A stretch of DNA of 64,000 bases, taken from contig JBNGIO010006317.1 of the NCBI GenBank assembly GCA_049999805.1, forward strand, positions 145,182 to 209,181, in the 5' to 3' direction. Below the pieces are notes generated by a model. The model was given only the letters and a program-made list of their open reading frames with translations, was not told the origin of the DNA and made no database searches. This DNA comes from Folioceros fuciformis. Lineage: Eukaryota; Anthocerotophyta; Anthocerotopsida; Anthocerotales. A program made the position numbers and the translations under genes. Below are positions 44,017 through 53,769 of this stretch, in pieces; position 1 is the first letter of the stretch, and each line of letters opens with the position of its first letter.

Positions 44017-44690
44017 CTGAATTACAGGATCCTTGTCAGGCTCAAGGAAGTGCACTTTCCGGCCTGCACAGTCAATGTCAAAACTCAAAATGCGAAACGT
44101 TGTCATCTTGGACCACTGTCCAGCTGGATGGCCTGTCAAGTCACTGTACCTGTGCGATGTGGAGGAGAAAGTAGTACACAAGACAAACCGTAATGTAATG
44201 ACCAAAGCATTTCCAGTGAAGACAACAAATTGATTGGATACATCTCTTTGACTTCAATCCGGCAGTACAGAATGGATGTTTCTGTGTAGTGGTGGTATCT
44301 TCGACCTGGAAGTTCAACCCAGATTTCACCGGGAACATGACAATGAATCATAAACCGTAAAGCAAAAATCACGTTGCTTACATAAGTCAAGAAACTCTTG
44401 TGCCCGAGACCATCAACTTGTATGCCCTTTTCAAAAATTCCTGCAGAATCCGCAGATATTTGAAGCTACCTTCTCTGAGGCATGCGAACCCCACAAGATG
44501 CACGCACCTGTGCGTATCTCAACGTCATGAGAGAATGTGAGGACGAGACAGCCCATGATAAGAGGGCTCAGATCTCTGAAACTGCAACCATGGTACGAAA
44601 TGCAACAAATGTTTTCAGAAAAAGCCTGCTGTTCTGCTGCTGAAAGGAAAAGCGACTTCTGGCCTGTACAATGTCAATCCTTGGTGTATC
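44017..44690 (-). pseudogene. DNA polymerase delta catalytic subunit (POLD1) fragment
   Basis: Three blocks on the minus strand match consecutive parts of eukaryotic POLD1 upstream of and into the exonuclease domain: VQARSRFSFQQQNSRLFLKT (about 44685-44583), then EKGIQVDGLGHKSFLTYVSN, NVIFALRFMIHCHVPG and WVELPG (about 44445-44225), then YSDLTGHPAGQWSKM and FRILSFDIDCAGRK with EPDKDPVIQ (about 44149-44017). They are separated by intron-like spacers with GT/AG borders, so the copy is genomic, not processed. The remaining exonuclease, polymerase and zinc-finger regions do not follow to the left. The exonuclease motif reads FDID where the family has FDIE, replacing a catalytic Glu. Hence I call it a decayed partial duplicate. 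A degenerate C-x4-G-H-W-A zinc-knuckle-like string further left (about 43850) is not explained. Confidence 0.7.
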
Positions 44691-45848
44691 ATGCTTTAAG
44701 CCAGTCTCCAGGTCGGCGTCCACCATGCGACTGCTTGCCTAACTCGAGACTCGTAAACAGACAATCAACATCCAGAGTTAACAAAAATTTTGAAGCAGAC
44801 GTCCACTCTAAGGCATCTGAACATGTCCCGGAACCGACTGGAGGGACCATAGACAAGAGCTGAGACAGGCAAACACATAATATTTTCCCCCAGTGTGCAG
44901 CCTTCCGTTCAGAATTTCAGTCTGCCGCAACTCAGCAATAGCGATGTCAGCCACACAGAAACAACGTTGACAGACAGGAAAAGCTCTTACAACAAAAGAA
45001 GTGCTTTGGGACCGATCAGCATGTCAAATAGAGATGCCTGTTAATCACATCACAGCTTGCACATGTTTGACAAGCGTAAAATCCGAGGGACATGAATACA
45101 ACAAACTCAGACGATGACATCATCGATTTGAATCACATCTTTTTCCAGAATGATCAAAGAACAAACATATACAAAAAAAAAACCGTGTAGCACGAAATGG
45201 TTTCCCTCAAACTCTAAGCTCTTGGACTAGTCAAAGAAGAAGCTTGTGGACTGTTTGCCGGATCTTCTGCTCTCTGGATATTGGATGTGTTTCCTGAACA
45301 ACGATTTCGCCAGAATGGACTGCTTGAACTCTCCTTGAACAATGCCCTTCAAACAGCAAATCTTCGTCATAGCCCAAAATTCAACCCATACTACACGATT
45401 GAATCATGGCCCCACATATCACACGAGTGGCTCCTAAGCTGGTGCCCATGCCATCGGCACACCCGGGGCATAAGTCTAGTGCCCGCAAGTCATGGTGACG
45501 AGTCTGCGCCGATGAACCCCGCAGATGAAACAGATGTGCACTGCTCTTGCAGTCTTGAAACAATAAGCTTGTCACCTCCTCATCTGGTGTCGGAGGTACT
45601 TAAGATTCCCGGACTCGCTAGACAAGGGAGGTCACGGTGCCACACAAGCTACACTTCAATGATATCGGAGGCACTTGCGATCTCAGGACTCGCAAGGGGA
45701 AAAGGAGGCTACGGTGCCACACAAAATACACTCCAATGCTCGCACATGACAAAAAACATGCTCTCTGCTTCATCTGAATGGCATGCACGCACACGCGTCT
45801 AGCAAACATAGTGCTCAAGGGTAGGTTTTGATGCCATGGCGTTCAGCC
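44691..45848. other. Gene-free stretch between two pseudogenes, with a 75-bp repeat
   Basis: There is no recognised gene. A two-copy 75-bp tandem repeat lies at 45590-45739. The right end should correspond to former downstream sequence of the PPR pseudogene; no DYW domain remains there. Confidence 0.4.
45590..45739 (+). repeat. 75-bp tandem duplication
   Basis: TCGGAGGTACTTAAGATTCC at 45590 recurs as TCGGAGGCACTTGCGATCTC at 45665. Both copies run on through CGGTGCCACACAA to CACT(T/C)CAATG with about 80% identity. Confidence 0.75.
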
Positions 45849-47612
45849 CTAGCATTCAAGTCCTTGCGACCCTCTATTCAAGAGTCCGTCATGACTGCAT
45901 GCTACTAAAAGGGGAACAAAAGTAACATCAGGCTGGATACTGGCGACCAGCATCTGCTCAAAAGAAGCGTCATCACAGGCACCACACTCAGCTATCAGGG
46001 CATTCCATGTCAACAAATCCTTCACAGGCAAAATGTCGAAAACCCAGCTGAATCTTCCAATGCACCATATTATGAGTACATTTCCACCAAACAGTTTGCC
46101 TACCAGAATGTAATCCCCCTAGCCTCTTCCGACAATCTGTGGGTGCAGATGCCTGCCAATCTTCAAGGCACCAACGCTTGCACAGGCCTTAAGAACCCGA
46201 GCCCTTCCTGGGAATGAGCAGCAATCAGCGACATCCACGTCACAACATCTCTTGAGGCCAAGCATTCAAACACCTGACGTACACCTTCCAGTTCAATGCG
46301 TTTGCATGCATGTCTACTGGGCAGTTGCCCAACACACTGAATATAATCTTCCAGTTCAATACACTTGCATGCATGTGTACCAGGCAGTTGCCCAACACAC
46401 TGTTATTCCGCTGTTCCTTTTGGACAACCTGAGAATGCAGCTGCTTGCCCTTTTGCATGGCACCAGTGCTTGCACAGCCTTCAGCAGGCAAGCAACCTTG
46501 GATACGAACGAAGAGTCCCTTTTGCTCCATTGCCCGTACGGAACAAGCGCATCCTGGCCAAGCCCATGCTGAGTACACCCACGAATCAGGGCCGCCCATA
46601 TCACCACATCCTAGTTGACCAAGCTATCAAGGGCCTAGCGTGCATCTTCCAGTTCACCGCACTTGACATTTATGTCCACCAGGCAGGTTCAGATAAACAA
46701 CTTGGGAGGACTGCCAGTGTGCAACACATCCGAGCGCACCTTTCTGCCAGATTCCAAGTCGGCGGCCAACGGACAGGCTTGGAAGGCAGCTACAAAGATG
46801 TGAACATCCGCCATCATACCAGACCTCTCATGTCACGGTAAAGATGTACGGCCCTTTTCGATTCCCATGTTTAGCATGTGCAGAGACTATGGACCCCGTA
46901 CATGGGCATTTGGTTTACCCACCCTGGTGAACACATCCATGGCCCCCCTCTCGCCAACCTCCACCTGCGTACAAGCTCAAGATATGATTCCCCAGATATG
47001 CATCCGACTCGTACCCACATTTGACAGTGAGTTCATGGACTTGTTGCCCCGCAACCAGATTCTTCTTAGCTGCACATAGTTGAAGAACATGGTAGAAAAG
47101 AGAGGGAGATAGCAGAGTTTATCTGCGCCAGAGATTCCACATCTCCAACGGCCTCACAGAGCTTCCCCTGCTGACATAAAGTGCTCACGATCACAGCCGT
47201 CACGACGTCCATTTCCGGCGTAAGGAGATTGGCAAGGTCCTGTGATCAACAGGATGTTCCAACCTGGGTGGTTGAGTAGTTCGATTCTTTGAAGATCCAG
47301 ATGGATCTCTGTTACTCGAGCTCTCCGGAAAAGCCTGAGCCTGGCAGACGTGCTGCACAACTTGTCCCACCACATGGTATGGTCGAAACTACATTGTTGA
47401 TACAACAGCTCCTGCTCCTGACGACAATCATTGCTGAGAAATTTCCCCCAAGCCACACACTTCCTAGAAAGGAGAACTGCGGGGTTCCATACACTGATGC
47501 AACTGGAGGGTAATTGATTCTTTCGCACCGGTCAGGTGGTACATTGGGGAATCCGAGAACACCTACTAGTGTGCTGGGTGCAAAACGGATACCATTGCTA
47601 CACTGTCGCCAC
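45849..47612 (-). pseudogene. Decayed PPR editing-factor gene, paralogue of the gene at 9527-12532
   Basis: The 5' end aligns base for base with the first PPR gene: GTGGCGACAGTGTAG at 47612-47598 stands where the intact gene has ATGGCCACAGTATGG. The start codon is lost and codon 5 is a stop. Further on, CAGGAGCAGGAGC and CATACCATGTGGTGGGAC (the TMWWD motif) are kept. PPR text survives in broken frames: ALIRGCTQHGLGQDAL...CLLKAVQALVPCK at about 46600-46400, and LLTWNALIAECGACDDASFE then IQPDVTFVPLLVACSHDGLL at about 46000-45880. The copy is shortened internally and has no E or DYW region. It lies on the opposite strand from its relative, 34 kb away. Confidence 0.88.
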
Positions 47613-48346
47613 CTTACGGTCACAGGTCTTGGAAGTTGAGGCGCAAAGAGCCTCTACAAAACTAGGCCACTCTCAGCATCAGGATTCGACATTTCCTGTG
47701 TACGAAGGTAATTGGGTAGGCGTGTCAAATCTCGGGAACGGACAATCGCATCACAGGGGCTGACAAGATTATGTTGGGAAAGAGACCGATCACGTTCGAA
47801 ATTGTAATCAACAGTGGAATGGACACAGGCATTCACATAGTTACCCAGAAGATCAATACTGCCTCGGGCGATCCGAAAGCCATTTCATTAACCCAGGCAA
47901 AGGAATCGGACGGGACGGGACCGAAGCAGCGCTCAAGTCAGATGAAAAAACACAGTTCCCTACACCACACAGTAAAACTACATCCCGAACATATGGACAA
48001 CTACGTAGAGAATTGCAGACGCGCCAATTGCAACCCATGTCCTAGATAGGGCCATGAACCCGAAGTTCACAGATCCATTTACTGCAGCGAGAAAGTGGTG
48101 GAGGTCATGTACGGCAATCCTCCGCAGCCTCTTGCAATCCAGATCCTGGTACGAAGAACAAGGCCTTGCCCAAGGCTGTAAGCAAATAATAACCGGAATT
48201 CGGGAAACTTTACTACCAAGTGACGCTGGCACCAGCCTCGTCCACCGCATGTCGGCAACCTCAGGGCCGCGGCACGACACATGCTATCTTAACACAGAGA
48301 GAAGCTTAGAGGCCACACAAGGTGCACAATCCAACAGCATCCAGAC
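47613..48346. other. Gene-free stretch between PPR pseudogene and eIF1A
   Basis: This contains the eIF1A 3' UTR at its right end (minus strand). The rest has no recognised coding content; frames of up to 100 codons exist on both strands without motifs. Confidence 0.4.
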
Positions 48347-48784
48347 CTAGATCCGGTCGATATCCTCATCCTCGAATTCGATATAATCATCCCCACCGCC
48401 ATCTTCTTCTTCATCCATGCCACCCGCAATACCCTCGTTGAGACGCAGGTTATCAGGAAGCTCGCTATAAGCCTTGAGCAGCCGAGCTTCATCAGGCTGG
48501 TACTTGAGAATGACGTCCGCTTTGTCATCCTGATAGTCTCGAAGACCTACCAGAATTATGTCACCTGAAGCAATCCACACCTTCTTGTGCATCTTCCCTC
48601 GGATGTGACACAGCCTCTTGGTGCCATCAATACAAAGGGCCTCGCAGCGGCCATTCCCTAGCATCCTCATCACCTGCGCATACTCCTGCCCATCCTCTTT
48701 GAACACCAGTTCTCTCTTGTCATCGTCGGCCTCGTTCTTTCCCCTCTTGCGATTCTTCCCTCCCTTTCCCTTGTTCTTCGGCAT
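48347..48784 (-). CDS. EIF1A: Translation initiation factor eIF1A
   Basis: This is an intact intronless protein of 145 residues, the normal eIF1A length. The N-terminal basic tail ([20 protein letters not shown]) is followed by the OB fold ([40 protein letters not shown]), a helical extension ([20 protein letters not shown]) and an acidic C-terminal tail ending [14 protein letters not shown]. The protein binds the 40S A site and, with eIF1, promotes scanning and start-codon selection; both unstructured tails act in that step. ATG is at 48784-48782 and TAG at 48349-48347. Nothing is altered relative to the family. Confidence 0.97.
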   Translation of the reverse strand: MPKNKGKGGKNRKRGKNEADDDKRELVFKEDGQEYAQVMRMLGNGRCEALCIDGTKRLCHIRGKMHKKVWIASGDIILVGLRDYQDDKADVILKYQPDEARLLKAYSELPDNLRLNEGIAGGMDEEEDGGGDDYIEFEDEDIDRI

Positions 48785-49357
48785 GATGAGACTACAAGCA
48801 GACGCCGCCTCCTGTCTGCCCGCTCGCTCCTGGCAGGAAAGGATACCACACTCGCGATCTCACACCACGTACGATCACACTGCTCGTGCCCTAAAGCATC
48901 CGCACGATCGGCCCCGGATACAGGTACATAAAGATAAATCCTCCAATGCGCCTTTTAGGTCTGCTGTGTCCACGTCCTGCACCTACAAACGCACATATAG
49001 AGGTTATCCGCAGCGTGCTACGTTTAGGTCTCGCTCCCTTTCTAGGTCTATCGTGGCCTTTGTGAGCTCGGTACACGAGGGGTTTGGTGACCAAGTGTAG
49101 ATAACTCACAGTAAAATCGATTACATGAGTAGCTACGCTAAATATATCGTAAAGTAAGATCACGTTCATTTCCATGAACAACAGCTTTATTTTTGAGCTA
49201 AATAAACCGTAGAAAACGGCATTCGATTTCTTGATGTCGGAAACCCGTTACCCGTTCCCCGCGTGCACTGACGTGGAGGGAGGTCTATGATGTCTGACGC
49301 CCGAGGACAGACACAGTGGACTCGAGCATCAAATATGGAGGCAAGCTGCTCGCTCTG
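48785..49357. other. Intergenic between eIF1A and second PPR gene
   Basis: This carries the eIF1A promoter and leader and the 3' UTR of the PPR gene, both on the minus strand. I see no gene or repeat in it. Confidence 0.4.
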
Positions 49358-52300
49358 TCAGTGCACATCCCCACAGGAACAAACACCGTTCACAAAACGG
49401 TGAACACGGTGCGCGTCTCTGACTACGATCTCTCGGTTCTCAATCTTTGACATGACCTTGGTGCCACTGTGACAGTCACCGCACATACGAAGATTCTTGG
49501 TGACTAGTAAGGGTGTGCCATCGCTCGTGTTCAACAGGCCATATGCCAATGCTAGCTTCTCAGCATGCCCGCACAAGGCATCTTCCTTGCCGCCGGCTTC
49601 AGACTTCGTCACCATCTCTAGGTGTCCTCGGCTGTCCTCTAGCAGCGTATTGACACTCCTTAGTTTGGATGAAACATCGTCCCCCTCTTCTCCCACAGTG
49701 AATGTCCGCACCTGGCTGTTGACCTCAATCCAGGCCCTCGCGGGCTTTTTGCAAGCACCGGCAGACCTTCTCGAGTATTCTATCCTCTTTGCATCCCCCC
49801 ACCTACCAGCATTTGCACAAATACCTGCAAAAAGCACGTAAGGGGCGGCATCTTGGGGTTGCAGTCGCACAAGATGGTCAAAGCATCGCCTTCCACGTGC
49901 TAGGTCACCATGGCTCTTGCAGGCACTCAGCAGAGCTCTCCAACCTACAGCGTCGCTCTCAAAGGGCATGCTTTGCAACATGTTTTCTGCCGTCTCTAGG
50001 TGGCCTGATCGGCCGAGTAGGTCCACCATGACATTACGATGATATTCAGAGGGTTTGATGCCATGTTTTTCTAGCATCGTCTGGAAGTAATGCAGGCCCT
50101 CCTCCACTAGGCCCTGGTGACTGCATGCAACAAGGAGACACAGGAACGTAGTGTCATCAGGCACCACCCCATTCTGCTCCATCTCCTGGAAGCACTTCAA
50201 TGCCATCTTGCCCTCGTTACCTTGGGCGTACCCATTCAGCAGGGCATTCCATGTCACTACATCTTTGGTTGGCATTCTGTCGAACAGTTGCCGTGCATCC
50301 TCCATCCTACCACATTTGGAATACATGTCTACAAGGCTACCACCTACAGCCACATTGGCTTCTAGTCCACTGTCCTTGATCTCAGACTGAAGCTGCATTC
50401 CCTGCTGTAAAGCTCCAACACTTGCACATGCTTTCAAAAGGCACGAGTACAAAACAGGGTCAGCTGAAGTGATGCCCTCTAGCTTCATGGTGGCATAAAG
50501 CGCAAGGGCTTCCTGACCAAGGCCATGCTGGGCATACGCTGCAATCATGGCAGTCCATGCCACCAAATCTTTGGCCTGCAAACGGTCAAACACTGAACGA
50601 GCATCCACAAGGCTCCCCTGCTTGGCATACCCCGTGATCATGGAGGTTGCTGACACAGGATGATCCTCAGCCTGTAACTTGTCAAGAATTCTGCGAGCAT
50701 CCTCAAGGCTGTTGCATTTGACATACATGTCCAGAAGGCACTTTTGGATATGGACATCAGTCTCCAGTCCTGCTTCCTGAATCTGGCGGTGAAGCTCCTG
50801 ACCTTCAGGTAATGCACTCACAGCAGCACATGCTTTCAGCAGACATGCGAACGTGGCACAATCAACTGGAGACATACCGTCTTGTTGCATACTTGTATAC
50901 AGCGTAAGGGCTTCCATACCAAGTCCATGCTGAGCATACCCTGTGATCATCGTAGTCCATGACACCACATCTTTGGCCTGCAAATTGTCAAAAACCCTGC
51001 GGGCATCCTTCAGACTTCCACATTTTGCATACATCTCTACCAGGCTGTTGCCAAGGATAAGATTGGATTCCATCCCCCTTTCCTGAATCTCAAAATGAAC
51101 GTGTTTGCCCTGATGTAACGCCCCTGTGTTGCTACATGCCTTCAGCAGGCAAACATAGGTAACATGGTCAGCTGGAGTCGCTCCTTCCTTTTGCATGTCT
51201 GCATACAGAGAGAAGACGTCTCCGAAAAGCATGTGCTGTACACATCCTGTAAGCATTGCATTCCAGGTGATCACATTTCTACTTGGTAGACTGTCAAACA
51301 GTCTGCGAGCAGTTTGCAAGCTCCCACATTTGGAATACATATCTATCAAGCTGCTACCAACTACAACATCAGTCTCCAACCCCCTTTCCTCAATCTGGCG
51401 GTGGACAAGCTCACCAGTGCATAATGCCCCAGCACTAGCACATGCCTTCAAGACGCACAAGAATGTGACGCGATCAGATCGAACACGTCTATCCAACTGC
51501 ATACTTTCATACAGAAAGAGAGCTTCCTTACCAAGCTCCTGGTTGGCATACCCACTGAGCATGGTATTCCATGTCACCACATCTTTTGCGGACAATCTAT
51601 CAAACACTTTCCGAGCATCCCCTAGGTTCCCACATTTTGCGTACATGTCCACCAGACTGTTACCAATAATGGCATCGGATTCCAGTCCCCTTCCCTTAAT
51701 CTGCGCGTGAAGCTCCTTGCCCTCTTGTAAAGCTCCCGTGCTACCGCATACTTTCAGGAGGCACACGAATGTGATACGATCGGCTGGAATAATGCCCTCT
51801 TGCTGCATACTTGCATAAAGTGCCAGCGCTTGGTGACAAAGGCCGTGCTGAGCATACCCTGCAATCATAGCATTCCATGTCACCACATCCCTCCCAGGTA
51901 CACTGTCAAACACTTTGCGAGCATCTTCCACGCTCCCACACTTGGCATACATGTCAATCAAACTACTGCCAACAAATACATTCAACTCAGCTTTGCTCCG
52001 AACAATGTCAGCATGCACCTGCTCTCCAAATTCCAAATCTCCTACAGAGGCACTCGCTCTCAAAACTGCCACATGTATGTAAGTGCTGGGCTTTAAACCT
52101 AACTCTTGCATCCGTTTGTAGAGTGCTATGACCTGTGTGGCATTACCACGTTCGGCATTTGCCAGGATAATGAAATTCCATACAGACGTGTCTGCTACAG
52201 CCCATGTTTTCAAGGAATGTGTTGCTTCCTCCAATCTTCCATGCGAGATATACATGCGAATGATGTGGCTGGCCAGGAATGTGCTGGACTCATACCCAAT

Positions 52301-52513
52301 CTCAATTGTGAGACCGTGAAACTCACTGCCAGCAACTGCATCCTTCTCAGCAACACACCGCCTGAGGGCACGGTATAGGGAGTATGTTGGAACATACGAT
52401 CCCCGGTGCACCAGGAGATCCAAGGCTTCCAAAGCTTCACTGAGCTGTCCTTCCTCACAGAGCTTGTTCCAGATTCCGACCTCCAACGCTGCCACTCTGC
52501 AAGATCGACCAGT
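49358..52513 (-). CDS. PLS-class PPR RNA-editing factor, DYW:KP type, ending DVH (main exon)
   Basis: This single large exon encodes 1052 residues. No ATG opens it; the frame begins at a good acceptor (TATTTACAG/ACTGG, exon start 52513). A first exon at about 52894-52832 (MCRRWVEQWFDAGLHRLLPC then Q) ends CAG/GTGTTA and joins in phase 0; this is plausible but unproven. About nine P-L-S triplets follow, with blocks such as LIDMYAKCGSVEDARKVFDS and DVVTWNAMIAGYAQHGL. After the E motifs the PG box reads KKPARAWIEV (KPAxA). The deaminase keeps HAE (first His at 49567-49565) and CGDCH; the C-terminus is CSCGDVH instead of CSCGDYW. PPR-DYW proteins edit single organelle RNA sites; the KP variant is associated with U-to-C editing. 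The gene is divergent from the PPR gene at 53770, with about 0.9 kb between the presumed starts. Confidence 0.9.
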   Translation of the reverse strand, partial: TGRSCRVAALEVGIWNKLCEEGQLSEALEALDLLVHRGSYVPTYSLYRALRRCVAEKDAVAGSEFHGLTIEIGYESSTFLASHIIRMYISHGRLEEATHSLKTWAVADTSVWNFIILANAERGNATQVIALYKRMQELGLKPSTYIHVAVLRASASVGDLEFGEQVHADIVRSKAELNVFVGSSLIDMYAKCGSVEDARKVFDSVPGRDVVTWNAMIAGYAQHGLCHQALALYASMQQEGIIPADRITFVCLLKVCGSTGALQEGKELHAQIKGRGLESDAIIGNSLVDMYAKCGNLGDARKVFDRLSAKDVVTWNTMLSGYANQELGKEALFLYESMQLDRRVRSDRVTFLCVLKACASAGALCTGELVHRQIEERGLETDVVVGSSLIDMYSKCGSLQTARRLFDSLPSRNVITWNAMLTGCVQHMLFGDVFSLYADMQKEGATPADHVTYVCLLKACSNTGALHQGKHVHFEIQERGMESNLILGNSLVEMYAKCGSLKDARRVFDNLQAKDVVSWTTMITGYAQHGLGMEALTLYTSMQQDGMSPVDCATFACLLKACAAVSALPEGQELHRQIQEAGLETDVHIQKCLLDMYVKCNSLEDARRILDKLQAEDHPVSATSMITGYAKQGSLVDARSVFDRLQAKDLVAWTAMIAAYAQHGLGQEALALYATMKLEGITSADPVLYSCLLKACASVGALQQGMQLQSEIKDSGLEANVAVGGSLVDMYSKCGRMEDARQLFDRMPTKDVVTWNALLNGYAQGNEGKMALKCFQEMEQNGVVPDDTTFLCLLVACSHQGLVEEGLHYFQTMLEKHGIKPSEYHRNVMVDLLGRSGHLETAENMLQSMPFESDAVGWRALLSACKSHGDLARGRRCFDHLVRLQPQDAAPYVLFAGICANAGRWGDAKRIEYSRRSAGACKKPARAWIEVNSQVRTFTVGEEGDDVSSKLRSVNTLLEDSRGHLEMVTKSEAGGKEDALCGHAEKLALAYGLLNTSDGTPLLVTKNLRMCGDCHSGTKVMSKIENREIVVRDAHRVHRFVNGVCSCGDVH

Positions 52514-53769
52514 CTGTAAATACAAGAACGCAGAGAACCTCTATGAACTTACAATCAGCCGTTCAGCGACAACGAAGTCCCATACAACCCAGCACGCGAC
52601 AACTGATGCTGCGGACCTAGAATTGTCGGGGCCCTCTCTGAGCTGGAATCGAGGCAAATCCTGCGTGGTTCTGCGCAGCGAATCTGTAAACTGTTGACCA
52701 TTCTGCTCATTCCCGAAGCGCAACAACAAGTGCCCTGGTCCATCGACTGCCAATTCCATGCAGAATGTCAGTCCCCACAACCGAGAACGACATTGGTAAG
52801 CTCTGTATGAACAAGAACGTGCATGTAACACCTGGCAAGGTAGCAACCGGTGCAGCCCGGCGTCGAACCACTGCTCCACCCAACGTCGACACATATCTGC
52901 ACCATACTTCCACAGGGCTGCGAGCCCCTGCTTTCCCTTCAATCAGGCTCCTGCAACCACAGCATCTCATGTTTGTGTTCACCACCACTCCCCACAGCCA
53001 CGACCTTTCTCAACGAAGCTTCCAGCTATCCGACTTGTACCCCTTCCTCACGCTGAGAGCAGGAGCATGGCCATCCTGAGGCAGATCCTTCTTACCCTTC
53101 ACATTTTTTCATAACCGTGTGAAATGCAAGATGGGGAATGTGACAGTCCCTGTGCACCAAAACTCCCAAAGCCTAAACAGCCTCAGCGAGCTGCCCTTGA
53201 TCCCCATAAAGATTCCACATGGAACATCTTCGACATGCCAGCAGAACATACACCACCCAGCAACCTTCTCCCTGATTCATCTCAAATACAGTATTGGATC
53301 CAGCTCTTGCTGGTCACCTTCATCAGGCTCGTTGCTAGCCTATTACGCAGACCCTAAGGCTGATTTAGTATGGAATATGACGCATGTCGTCTTCTAGTCC
53401 AGTTGCCTGTATCGGACGCAGCTGAGATCTTCCGGTCGCTAGAGCTCCGATGGGCTACTGGGTTGTGAATGCTGGTATCCGAAGTCTTCGAAGCAGCGTT
53501 GGAGCGCAGTATGCGAGCAGATTTGGGTCCACCAAGCCTGCTCGCATTGTCCGCTTTAACGGAGCTCGCATACTTCCTGCATACAAGACGTTGCGTGTTC
53601 AGGAGAATGTAGAGTGGCAGGCACGGTTCGGATTGGAAGAGGTGGGGCGACAGGAGCTCTTGCGAGTCTTCCCACAAGCGTTGGAGCTGCCTTAGCGGCT
53701 CGGCCCCCGAAATCCCCACGTGTATGGACACCGCAGTCAGTTGTGTCGTCACGTTGGGCCTCTGCTACC
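52514..53769. other. Shared upstream region of two divergent PPR genes
   Basis: This should contain the first exon and first intron of the left PPR gene (candidate exon 52894-52832) and a promoter region serving both directions. The right gene's frame is open without ATG back to about 53614. No obvious TATA or repeat was seen. Confidence 0.45.
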
